Of a stretch of 53,191 nucleotides of DNA, positions 1-9,210 are shown in pieces. A program made the position numbers and the translations under genes. The stretch covers positions 1 through 53,191 of the forward strand of contig CANJYB010000029.1 in the NCBI GenBank assembly GCA_947479085.1. Reading direction: 5' to 3'. Source of the DNA: Bacteroidota bacterium (GTDB lineage Bacteria > Bacteroidota > Bacteroidia > 2-12-FULL-35-15). Position 1 is the first letter of the stretch, and each line of letters begins with the position of its first letter. The notes under the pieces are model-generated. The model worked only from the letters and a program-made list of their open reading frames with translations, was not told the origin of the DNA and made no database searches.

Positions 1-958
<958 letters not shown>

Positions 959-1201
959 AATTGTAGAATTTGATTTTCTTGCTCTATTTCAAAAAAGAAA
1001 ATTAATTATTTATTATTTTGGACTTGGTTTCTCAATACATAATAAGAACATTACTATGTAAGGGATACTTACTATTTCATTTCATTTCTCAATATTTTCA
1101 AAGAACTTATTTATATTTTGTTCTGCTCTGTGCAGATGATTTTACTTTCGTAAAACCAATAAATTTCAAGTTGTAAAGAACTCCCTTTTTCTTAGGGGCG
1201 A
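959..1201 (-). promoter_or_regulatory. 16S leader with boxA-like motifs
   Basis: This is the transcribed leader between the nearest rRNA promoter and the 16S 5' end. On the minus strand it holds AGTTCTTTGAAAATATT at 1091-1107, which resembles the boxA antitermination motif seen before Bacteroidota 16S genes. A second AGTTCTTTACAACTTG-like motif lies at about 1168-1182, beside the start of the P1 transcript. There is no ORF. The antitermination role is inferred from the motif and its position. Confidence 0.6.
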
Positions 1202-1231
1202 CAAAAGTACTAATACTTTTTGACACTGCAA
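1202..1231 (-). promoter_or_regulatory. rRNA promoter P1 (nearest to 16S)
   Basis: On the minus strand TTG (1229-1231) is followed after 19 bases by TACTTTTG (1202-1209). This fits the Bacteroidota housekeeping promoter (TTG near -33, TAnnTTTG near -7). The bases just downstream, GTCGCCCC then TAAG and an A-rich stretch, recur almost unchanged at P2 and P3. Confidence 0.85.
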
Positions 1232-1325
1232 GCTTTTTTTTAATTATTTTTAAAATACTTTAATTTATTTTAAAAATCTATTACTTGCTAACCCTTTTAA
1301 GAACGACCCTTTTTCTTAGGGGCGA

Positions 1326-1354
1326 CAAAAGTAGTATTTATTTTTGATATACAA
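1326..1354 (-). promoter_or_regulatory. rRNA promoter P2
   Basis: On the minus strand TTG (1352-1354) is followed after 18 bases by TACTTTTG (1326-1333), with GTCGCCCC downstream. It lies 124 bp upstream of P1. The spacer shares TCAAAAATAAATAC with P3, so the promoters appear to have arisen by duplication. Confidence 0.85.
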
Positions 1355-1436
1355 GCTTTTTTTTAATTTATTTTTATTTTTATAAAAATGTACCCGCTGC
1401 AATCGTTTTTAAGAACTATCCCTTTGTTTGGGGCGA

Positions 1437-1465
1437 CAAAAGTAGTATTTATTTTTGACCCACAA
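1437..1465 (-). promoter_or_regulatory. rRNA promoter P3 (farthest upstream)
   Basis: On the minus strand TTG (1463-1465) is followed after 18 bases by TACTTTTG (1437-1444) and GTCGCCCC. It lies 111 bp upstream of P2. The remaining 160 bases up to the next gene hold only AT-rich sequence, including a TA run near 1600. Confidence 0.82.
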
Positions 1466-1625
1466 GGATTATTTTTACTTTTTTTTTGGAGTTATTAACA
1501 ATCTTCTTGCCAATTCGTCAAATGGCCAATAAACAATGGGGTTTTAGAAATATCTAAAATATGTTAAAGATTCTGCTTTTAAAAATCTGAAATCTGTTAC
1601 TATATATATATAGAATAGCCGGTAC

Positions 1626-4600
1626 TTAATTAACTATCATTTTTATCCTTGTCTTCTCGCCTGCAGAGCCTGCTATCTCTACAAAATAGACCCCTGCCTG
1701 CATATCTCCTTTTTCTATTATACATTCTTTGCCGGAAAACCGGATGCTTTTTATTTCTTTTCCTAATACATCTGAAATTCTCAATATTGCATGATTTTGT
1801 TCTATACCCGACAAAACCATGGTTTGCGAGTTAAATGGATTAGGATATATACTAATTGAGTTTCCGGCACTCTCTTCTACAGCGGTCATCAGGACATTGG
1901 CATCAGCAGAAGATAATGAATAACATCCGTTGTCCAGAACAATTACAGAATAGTTACCGTTCTGAGTGACTGTATATGTTTGTCCCGTGGCTCCTGTTAT
2001 TAAAGTACCATTCCAATACCATTGATTACTTGAGACTGAACTGGATGTTAGTACAAACCCGTTTTGTGTAATTATCGGAGTTGGCGGTAATGGTGTAACA
2101 CTTACTGTAGAAAGTGCCATAGCTGAACATCCGGAAGCAGTACCTGTTACCGTATATATTATAGTAGTGGAAGGATTAGCTGTTGGATTAGCGATAGAAA
2201 CATTATTAAGGCCTGTAGCTGGAATCCATACGAAAGTTACTGCTCCGGTAGCCACCAATGAAACAAATTCTCCCTGACATATTGAATCAGAATTTACAGT
2301 AACTATAGGAACAGAATTAACGGTGATGGTGGAAACAGCTGACCCCATGCAGGCACCCAATGTGCCGGTAACAGTATAAGTAGTAGTAACGAGAGGGGCA
2401 ACAGAAGCAGTATTACTTCCGGTGACTGTAGCTCCCGAAGACCATGTATATGAATTGGCTCCGTTTGCAATTAAGTTTACAGTTTGCCCTTCACATATTG
2501 TGGTGGAATTAACGGTTACAGATGGTGATGGATTGACATTTACCATAGCTACAGCCGTGTTGCTGCATCCCGAAGTGGTGCCTGTAACGGTGTATGTTGA
2601 ACTTGTTATGGGACTTGCATTAGCTGTGTTTACACCCGAAGAAGTTGCCCCATTGCTCCAGCTATAGGTGGCTGCACCATTGGCAGTGAGCAACGCAATC
2701 TGGCCTGAACAGATGGTATCCGAGGAAACAGTAACAGGTGGTAGACTGTTTACAGTAACAACTGAAACGGCCGTATTGCTGCACCCTGAAGCAGTACCTG
2801 TAACGGTGTAGGTAGCATTAACTGCAGGAGAAACAGTAGAAGTATTTACACCAATCTGGGTTGGCCCTGCAGACCAGGTATAGGAAGCAGCACCATTTGC
2901 AGTTAATGTTGCAACCTGACCAAAACAAATGGTTGGTGAATTAACACTTACGGATGGATTAGGAGTTACCGTTACTAAAGCAGTGGCACTGGCACTACAA
3001 CTGTTAGCTGTGCCTGTTACTGTATAAGTAGTAGTTAATGATGGTGATGCGGATGCTGTATTTACGCCTGTAGCAGTAACTCCTGCCGACCAATCATAAG
3101 ATGCTGCTCCGTTTGCCGTAAGCAAGGCCGACTGTCCTTCACAAATTCCAACTGAGGTTACTGTAACTGAAGGTAAAGGGATAACAGTAACCGTGGAAAT
3201 GGAAGTAGTACTGCACCCTCCTGTATTACCGGTTACCGTATAGGTGGCAGTAACAGCGGGAGTTGCATTGGATGTATTTACTCCTGTTGATGTTGCACCT
3301 GCCGACCATGAATAAGACACAGCTCCGTTGGCTGTTAAATTAGCCGTTTGTCCGGCACAGATGGTTGGGGAATTAACGGTTACGTTAGGTAGTAAGGATT
3401 GCGTAACAACAAAATCATAAGGAGATAAATAACTTGTAGTGGTGGGTGTTCCATATATCTCGATATAATAGGTACCGGTGCAGAGTATCTGCGATAAATT
3501 AATAACTGACGCTCCTGAGCTGTGAACTACAGTGCCAATCGTATTGTACTGACTATCGAGAATGCGAACCATTAAATCTGCCAAAGCAATATTATTAATG
3601 GATACATTTACAGTACTATTGGCAGAAACCGTGAATTTGTAATCATCATAATCATAAGGATAGCTGCCTGCGGGCTGTATAGTGGTAAATCCGGTGTAGG
3701 CCGTGTCGAAATTTATTCCATACGACAAATTGTATTCGTTAGGTTCATCCAGTCCTTCCATGTTCTGATAGCTTTGCGAAGGTAAATCGGTATGAATTTG
3801 AGTAACGGCTGAAGCGTTATAATAAAACACATTGGCTATGTTGGTATAAAAGTTATTGAGGTTGGCCGAATAATCATTTACTACTCCATCTCCTGCGCTC
3901 AGGTCAATGATACAGCCGCTGCACTCGCCAATGATACAGGAATAATCGAGATTGGTATAAATACTCCGCTGATTTAATCCGGTTATACTTTCGTTAGTGT
4001 TGCCCACGCCATTGCAGTTGACATCGGCATTATAGAAATAACAGCAAAACTGGTCGTCCATTGATGACAGATTTTCGATACCTCCAAAAAGAAATACTCC
4101 CGGGTTTCCGGAATAATAATAATCTCTTCGCAAGTCTCTGACGGCTTCCGATTGCCCGTCAGGCCAATATAATATACCTGCTGTGGTGGTGTTACTGCCT
4201 CCGTGCGGAGTGCCGGTGGTTACCAGTTTGGCTACATGCGACTGTCCTTCGGGTTGCCAGAAGGCGGGGTTTTGTAAATACTGGCGCGATGCAAGCCCTC
4301 CCATACTATGCCCCATGAGTACCACTTTATCTCTTCCTGTTTGCTGAAGTACAAAATAGATTGCCCACTTAAGTGCTAATCCTTGTTTGGTGATGGCAGA
4401 CTGATTACTTTTGACATAGGCACCACTCCACGAGGACGGACTGAAACTGCCATCGGTACCTACATCAAAATTGAGGTAATAATAATCACCGTCCACTAAT
4501 GTGGAAGAAAATAAAGCAAGGTCAGCTCCGGCCGTAGGGTAAAAGTTGGTATTAGCGATGGAATTATTCGCATCAAAGTTCAAACAAAAATCAAGGCGGC

Positions 4601-4886
4601 CTCCAAAGGTTAAGTTATATTGACCATCCATCCACGTGGTAGCTGTGTTCCATGTATCGCTATTGGATTCAAGACCATGAATAAAAATGATGGGATAAGG
4701 TAACTTTAACTGTTGCGAACGGCTTACATTTGCCGTTTTAAGGGGAGTACGATGGCCGGTGGAATCGGGAGCCGACAGGTATTCAAAATCTGCCTGGCGG
4801 GGTTTGGCTGCAGGCGGATTATTTAGCTGCGCTAACAGTACATTAGTGCAGAAAAGGATAAGGACGATTGTGAGGATGCGTTTCAT
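1626..4886 (-). CDS. Secreted lipase-like protein with six Ig-like repeats and T9SS type A sorting domain
   Basis: Residues 1-20 are a signal peptide ending LLAQ. Residues 60-400 form an alpha/beta-hydrolase domain: an HG oxyanion motif at 70-71, the nucleophile elbow GHSMGG with Ser194, and candidate acid and base Asp333 and His365. The GTPHGG motif after the elbow recalls triacylglycerol lipase and PGAP1-type families. A jelly-roll-like segment (about 400-495) precedes six repeats of about 78 residues (500-965) carrying the pattern ICxGQxxxLTANGA. The last 75 residues are a T9SS type A sorting domain (YPNPF, then AGVYFVEI). The product is probably exported through T9SS as a surface or released esterase. 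The substrate is unknown. The downstream-coded neighbour at 5006-7345 shares the repeat type and the sorting domain. Confidence 0.85.
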   Translation of the reverse strand: MKRILTIVLILFCTNVLLAQLNNPPAAKPRQADFEYLSAPDSTGHRTPLKTANVSRSQQLKLPYPIIFIHGLESNSDTWNTATTWMDGQYNLTFGGRLDFCLNFDANNSIANTNFYPTAGADLALFSSTLVDGDYYYLNFDVGTDGSFSPSSWSGAYVKSNQSAITKQGLALKWAIYFVLQQTGRDKVVLMGHSMGGLASRQYLQNPAFWQPEGQSHVAKLVTTGTPHGGSNTTTAGILYWPDGQSEAVRDLRRDYYYSGNPGVFLFGGIENLSSMDDQFCCYFYNADVNCNGVGNTNESITGLNQRSIYTNLDYSCIIGECSGCIIDLSAGDGVVNDYSANLNNFYTNIANVFYYNASAVTQIHTDLPSQSYQNMEGLDEPNEYNLSYGINFDTAYTGFTTIQPAGSYPYDYDDYKFTVSANSTVNVSINNIALADLMVRILDSQYNTIGTVVHSSGASVINLSQILCTGTYYIEIYGTPTTTSYLSPYDFVVTQSLLPNVTVNSPTICAGQTANLTANGAVSYSWSAGATSTGVNTSNATPAVTATYTVTGNTGGCSTTSISTVTVIPLPSVTVTSVGICEGQSALLTANGAASYDWSAGVTATGVNTASASPSLTTTYTVTGTANSCSASATALVTVTPNPSVSVNSPTICFGQVATLTANGAASYTWSAGPTQIGVNTSTVSPAVNATYTVTGTASGCSNTAVSVVTVNSLPPVTVSSDTICSGQIALLTANGAATYSWSNGATSSGVNTANASPITSSTYTVTGTTSGCSNTAVAMVNVNPSPSVTVNSTTICEGQTVNLIANGANSYTWSSGATVTGSNTASVAPLVTTTYTVTGTLGACMGSAVSTITVNSVPIVTVNSDSICQGEFVSLVATGAVTFVWIPATGLNNVSIANPTANPSTTIIYTVTGTASGCSAMALSTVSVTPLPPTPIITQNGFVLTSSSVSSNQWYWNGTLITGATGQTYTVTQNGNYSVIVLDNGCYSLSSADANVLMTAVEESAGNSISIYPNPFNSQTMVLSGIEQNHAILRISDVLGKEIKSIRFSGKECIIEKGDMQAGVYFVEIAGSAGEKTRIKMIVN

Positions 4887-4935
4887 GCTTTTACGTTATA
4901 TTGGTTTGTAAAATTATTTTTTATTTCGACATATT

Positions 4936-4979
4936 TTAATAAAAAAATAAACTCCCGCTCTTTTTCAAGAGCGGGAGTT
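4936..4979 (-). terminator. Rho-independent terminator of the 5006-7345 gene
   Basis: A perfect 13-bp inverted repeat (4950-4962 with 4967-4979, stem AACTCCCGCTCTT) has a 4-base loop. On the minus strand it is followed by a T-rich run (4936-4949). It starts 26 bases after the stop codon of the 5006-7345 gene, so that gene and the 1626-4886 gene are probably separate transcription units. Confidence 0.9.
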
Positions 4980-5005
4980 CCTTAATCTATTATTGTTACG
5001 TACTC

Positions 5006-7345
5006 CTACTGTATTATCATCTTTCTGTTCACCCTACTATTTTCTTCATCTATTATCTCCACAAAATAAACTCCTGCCTTCATTTCCCCTTTTTCAATTA
5101 TACATTTGTTGCCAGTGAAGTTTATTGTTTTTATTTTTTTGCCTACTACATCGGTTATTTTAATGATGGTATTTTTCTGTGATTCGGTAAAAATAATGGT
5201 GGTAGCGGATGTGAAGGGATTAGGAGAGATGGTGATGGTGGATTGATGATTGTTGATTGTTGAATTTACACTAACTGAATAATAAGGTATACACGTTGAT
5301 GTGTCTATACAATTACCTAAACTAACTACCACTGCATACTGACCATTTGTTGTAATCGTATAGGATTGGTTGGTGGCACCTGTGATGGGCAAATAACCTG
5401 TTTCACAATTTAACCATTGATAGGAAACTCCAGTTTGATTGGCTGTTAATAAAGGACCTACTGATGAAACCGTATTATCAAGATTATTTAATACTGTAAC
5501 AAACGCTGTAGCAGTATCTGTTCCGCAACTATTTGTTCCTATTACTATATAAGTGGTGTCGCTGGTTGGCGAAACTGTTGCTGTATTAACTCCTGTTGAT
5601 GTTGCCCCTCCACTCCATATATAACTGGTGGCTCCGTTAGCTGTAAGAGTTGCGGTTTGCCCTGAACAAATTGTTGGTGAATTAACTGTAATAATAACCG
5701 AAGGGTCAACAGTAACAATTACTGCTGCCGTATTTGTACATGTATTTAAATCGGTTCCGGTAATAGTATAAGTAGTGGTTGCTGATGGCGAAGCAGTGGC
5801 AGAATCGTTGCCAATAGGTGTTGCACCAGCTGACCAGACATAAGTATTCCCACCGTTTGCAGTTAGTATCGCAGTTTGTCCTAAACAAATGGAAGGAGAA
5901 TTAACAGTGATGGTTGGTAAAGAATTAACTGTAACTGTTGATATTGCAGTGTTTGAACAGGCATTAGTAGTTCCAGTAACAGTATAGGTATATGAAGTTG
6001 AAGGTGAGGCATTGGCAGTATTTACTCCTGTTGAACTTGCCCCCGCACTCCATATATAAGTTGTGGCACCGGTTGCTGCAAGCATTGCGGTTTGTCCTGA
6101 ACATATCGAAGGAGAATTTACTGTAACAGTTGGTAAAGGGTAAACCGTTACTGTAAAATCAGAACTCATGGCAATGCCGCAATTTGAAGAAGATACAGGA
6201 GATACATAATATGTTACCGAACATGGCGTGGTGCCCGTATTAACTAAAGTATCATTAATATACCAAAGGTTATTAGCGAATCCCGTTATACATGAGGTAG
6301 CAGAATGTGGAATGCCGTTATTCATACCTCCACACCCTATCCACGAAGGATAATAAATAACAGCGTCACCAGAACAAATAGATAAATCCCCAATGGGATT
6401 TGTTATCGAAACTGGTGTACTATAAAAAAAAGAACCAAATCCAGGAGGAGATGTGCACCCGTTAACGTTAATAATAAGCCAATAATTAAATTGAGATTGG
6501 CAGGCATTGGTTGCCCAAAAACTAACGCCAGGGTTTTGTGATGATGAATTACAAGTACCACAAGACCATGAGTAGGTAGCCCCTGCAACAGTGGGTGTGG
6601 ATAACCAAAAGTTAATATAGCCATTGCCATTAGTACAACTACCATCAGGAGGTCCATAAACCGCAGGCGCACTCATTACCGGACAAATAACCGTCAACAC
6701 CGCATTATTACTTGTCATTTGGCTGCAATCACCAATCAATGGACCATACCTGCAATTAGTAATCACTACATGATAGGTATTCCCATTCATACCAAAAACA
6801 ACCGGATTAGCATAGAAGGAATAAATGGAGGTGTGGCCAATTGTGTCAAGTGTAGTTTGAACCAAAGTAGATCCTGCATACCAATAATAAGAAAAAGGAG
6901 GAGTACCATTTACCGTAACTGAAAATGAAATAGTAACTACATTTCCTGCTGTAAACGTTTGTGAAAGCGGCTGAATACTTATTGAAACCGGGATACAAAT
7001 TAAATGCACCGTATTACTTGTAACCGTATTTAATCCAGCACAATTAGTAATAATACAATAATAGGTATTATTACTATCTGCCATGGTTAGTGATGGGGTG
7101 TTGTAAGTATTGGTTGCAGAAGCACTGTTAACAGTACTATCCACCACCACCCCATTTACGTACCAGTAATAATTAAATGGAGATGTGCCACTTACAGAAA
7201 CAGAAAAATGAGCATGCCCGGGAATGGAATCGTTTTGGTTTTGGGGTTGAGTTGCTATTGAAGTAGCTGTGCATTGGGCAATGCAATGATGCTGGCAAAT
7301 TAATGCGAAAAGAATAACGAGTAATAAATTTATTTTTTTCATCAC
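5006..7345 (-). CDS. Secreted Ig-like repeat protein with T9SS type A sorting domain
   Basis: The product has 779 residues. A signal peptide (1-24, ending CIAQ) is followed by two Ig-like segments of the form PFNYYWYVNG and PFSYYWYAG (30-220). A Cys-rich middle part has no domain I recognise. From about 405 there are three repeats with the pattern ICxGQTAxLxATGA. The C-terminal 70 residues are a T9SS type A sorting domain (SPNPFTSAT, AGVYFVEI). The repeats and sorting domain are close paralogues of those in the adjacent lipase-like protein, but no catalytic domain is visible. It is probably a surface or adhesive protein. A terminator follows, and a probable promoter lies at 7366-7394. Confidence 0.8.
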   Translation of the reverse strand: MMKKINLLLVILFALICQHHCIAQCTATSIATQPQNQNDSIPGHAHFSVSVSGTSPFNYYWYVNGVVVDSTVNSASATNTYNTPSLTMADSNNTYYCIITNCAGLNTVTSNTVHLICIPVSISIQPLSQTFTAGNVVTISFSVTVNGTPPFSYYWYAGSTLVQTTLDTIGHTSIYSFYANPVVFGMNGNTYHVVITNCRYGPLIGDCSQMTSNNAVLTVICPVMSAPAVYGPPDGSCTNGNGYINFWLSTPTVAGATYSWSCGTCNSSSQNPGVSFWATNACQSQFNYWLIINVNGCTSPPGFGSFFYSTPVSITNPIGDLSICSGDAVIYYPSWIGCGGMNNGIPHSATSCITGFANNLWYINDTLVNTGTTPCSVTYYVSPVSSSNCGIAMSSDFTVTVYPLPTVTVNSPSICSGQTAMLAATGATTYIWSAGASSTGVNTANASPSTSYTYTVTGTTNACSNTAISTVTVNSLPTITVNSPSICLGQTAILTANGGNTYVWSAGATPIGNDSATASPSATTTYTITGTDLNTCTNTAAVIVTVDPSVIITVNSPTICSGQTATLTANGATSYIWSGGATSTGVNTATVSPTSDTTYIVIGTNSCGTDTATAFVTVLNNLDNTVSSVGPLLTANQTGVSYQWLNCETGYLPITGATNQSYTITTNGQYAVVVSLGNCIDTSTCIPYYSVSVNSTINNHQSTITISPNPFTSATTIIFTESQKNTIIKITDVVGKKIKTINFTGNKCIIEKGEMKAGVYFVEIIDEENSRVNRKMIIQ

Positions 7346-7365
7346 CTTTAGTTTTAAATTCTCTG

Positions 7366-7394
7366 TAAAGATATACTTATTTTGACTCTATCAA
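7366..7394 (-). promoter_or_regulatory. Probable promoter of the 5006-7345 gene
   Basis: On the minus strand TTG (7392-7394) is followed after 18 bases by TATCTTTA (7366-7373), one base off the TAnnTTTG consensus. The ATG is about 20 bases further on, preceded by AAAGGTG. Confidence 0.45.
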
Positions 7395-7783
7395 CAACAG
7401 GTACCATTCGAAAAAACTAAGGTTTCTAACAAAATCAAACAATTTTAAAAAAACTTTCAAAAAAACGTAACCTTTCCCAAAAACCTGCGTAAAACTACCA
7501 AAGGAAAAAATTTACCAAAAAGTGTAACCTTTTAAAAAAATCAGCGTAAAACAATAAAAAGTAAATAAACGGAAGTATAACCTAAACAATACCGCGCATG
7601 TAGTGAACCTTACTACTGAAGTCCAGATACCTGTAACAATATGGTTTGGCAAAAGCTCACAAAATTATTAGTACCGCCATATTTGGCGTTTTTTAAAGTT
7701 CTTTGATTGAATAAATGAATGATTCTTTCCCTTTTCGGAGGTTCTGAAGCTTATGGAAAATAGTTTTTTTCATAAATGAGGTC
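7395..7783. other. Gene-free stretch with A-rich degenerate repeats
   Basis: No ORF here looks real. Between about 7455 and 7590 an A-rich segment containing CGTAACCTTT and then GCGTAAAAC recurs about 57 bases later as GTGTAACCTTT and GCGTAAAAC, with a weaker third start near 7573. It leads into the 21-bp array. I see no function. Confidence 0.4.
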
Positions 7784-7972
7784 CATCGGCATACGCAGAT
7801 GCTCCTTCGGGATATGCGGATGACGATTTCGCGTATGTGAAAATCTCATCGAGATATACGGATGGCGTTTTCGCATACGTGAAAATAGCAGCGGGATATG
7901 CAGATGCTCTTTTTACGTACGTGAAAATCATTTCCACGTACGTGAAAACCTTATCCGCATACGTGGATGAAG
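7784..7972. repeat. 21-bp tandem array, nine degenerate copies
   Basis: Nine units of exactly 21 bp run without indels from 7784 to 7972, and a tenth partial unit starts at 7973. Units share a core of the form ATACGnGGATG, with a variant ATACGTGAAAA. Because 21 is a multiple of three, a 72-codon minus-strand frame stays open, but it has no recognisable start context or domain. The constant length with diverged sequence suggests an old minisatellite. It lies 190 bp upstream of the gene at 8165. Confidence 0.85.
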
Positions 7973-8164
7973 CATCGGAAATAGTCATAATAACACTATA
8001 AATATTTTAAATTCAAGTAAATACAAAAAAGAAACAATAATATAATACAACACCTGCGCAAGGTGCGATGTGTTTCGGTAGCTAAGTCGATTCGCTTAAG
8101 AAATGATCGAAAACAGAAGTAAAATGAAAGTTAATCGGTATAACCACCAAAAACAATTGAGAAA

Positions 8165-8782
8165 ATGAAAGTCAAGATTAAAACTGGTTTTGCAGCCTAT
8201 AAGGATAACGACCTTCCTGTAAAAGCACAGAAAATTCACGATGACATGGCGGCAGATTCGGCTGATTATTCAACCCCATCTCCCTCACTTGCTTCAGGTC
8301 AAACCAAAATCAATACATTTTTGGCTAAGCTTGCAGACAGAGGCACCACGGCTAAAACCGCTGCTAAAAAAGCTGCTCGTAAAGCACTGATTGATTACTT
8401 AAATTCGCTGGCATTGTATGTACAGCAAAATTGCGGTAACGATGAGGAAACTGCATTGAAAAGCGGTTATGACATCTGGAAAACTGGTACTCCTGTGGGA
8501 GATTTGCCTAAGCCAAAGAATTTTACGTTGGCTTCCGGAAATAACTCGCGCGAGATATATGCCAGTATGGATTCATTGGGTCCGAATGCGAAGTCCTATA
8601 CTTACAGGTACACGCAGGAGGAAGGCAGTGATCAGACAACCTGGAAAACAATAGTTTCTACTAATCCTAAAGCCTTAATAGGTGAATTGGTTAGCGGAAA
8701 GAAAGTATTTGTTCAGGGTGCCGGTGTTGGCGCAAGCAAACACCAGGTATGGAGCAATGTGATTTCCATGTACGTGTTATAG
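8165..8782 (+). CDS. Uncharacterised protein with C-terminal fibronectin-III-like domain
   Basis: The product has 205 residues and no signal peptide. Residues 1-110 are mostly helical, with a Lys/Ala-rich stretch (TAKTAAKKAARKAL) and Tyr-rich helices. Residues 115-205 look like a fibronectin type III fold (PKNFTLASG at the start, YTYRYTQEEG and WSNVISMYVL strands). I recall similar short proteins in other Bacteroidota but no assigned function. A clear terminator follows at 8806, so the gene is probably a single transcription unit. The 21-bp array upstream has no visible relation to it. Confidence 0.75.
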   Translation: MKVKIKTGFAAYKDNDLPVKAQKIHDDMAADSADYSTPSPSLASGQTKINTFLAKLADRGTTAKTAAKKAARKALIDYLNSLALYVQQNCGNDEETALKSGYDIWKTGTPVGDLPKPKNFTLASGNNSREIYASMDSLGPNAKSYTYRYTQEEGSDQTTWKTIVSTNPKALIGELVSGKKVFVQGAGVGASKHQVWSNVISMYVL

Positions 8783-8805
8783 TTTGTGAAGGCTAAAACC
8801 GGAAA

Positions 8806-8880
8806 GCACCGGGAACATCGAATTGTGGCTGTTATTGCAAGAACAGTTTTTATAGATGTTTCCGCTGCTTTTTTTATTTT
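8806..8880 (+). terminator. Terminator after the 8165-8782 gene
   Basis: The outer arms 8806-8819 and 8855-8868 pair at 12 of 14 positions (GCACCGGGAACATC against GATGTTTCCGCTGC). The loop contains a smaller hairpin (CTGTT/AACAG). A run of seven T follows the stem, and the sequence stays T-rich. Confidence 0.75.
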
Positions 8881-8896
8881 TAATTAGTTTGGCATT

Positions 8897-9181
8897 TTGG
8901 GGGCATTACTATTCACCTGCTTAATAATCTCCTCCATCGCATCGTTTTTAAACTTTATGGTAAAAAATTTCAGTATTCATTTTAATAATCCTAATTTTGT
9001 AACGCATAAGGAAATTAAAAACAAAAAAAAATTTTTATTAAATCTTAAAATGGATATGAATGCAATAAGCGAAGGGGGTTTTAACCAAATTATCGGCAAC
9101 TACCTTATTCTTGGAATTATTATTATGCGTATAGTTTGGGATGTGGTAAGTTTTATCCGTTCGAAATTATATAACGAATAA
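8897..9181 (+). CDS. Possible small membrane protein
   Basis: This is a 94-residue frame with a hydrophobic N-terminus (LLFTCLIISSIASFL), a Lys/Asn-rich middle and a second hydrophobic segment (NYLILGIIIMRIVWDVVSFI). The start used here is TTG; an in-frame ATG at 8957 would remove the first hydrophobic segment. The frame opens 16 bases after the preceding terminator run. I recognise no family. It could be non-coding. Confidence 0.35.
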   Translation: MGALLFTCLIISSIASFLNFMVKNFSIHFNNPNFVTHKEIKNKKKFLLNLKMDMNAISEGGFNQIIGNYLILGIIIMRIVWDVVSFIRSKLYNE

Positions 9182-9210
9182 AAAAAATCAAAGCTTCCCT
9201 CCTGCCCTGT

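Noticed and set aside
7770-7988. 72-codon minus-strand frame
   Set aside because: It is a product of the 21-bp array. I keep a coding origin as a possibility in the findings but do not call a gene.
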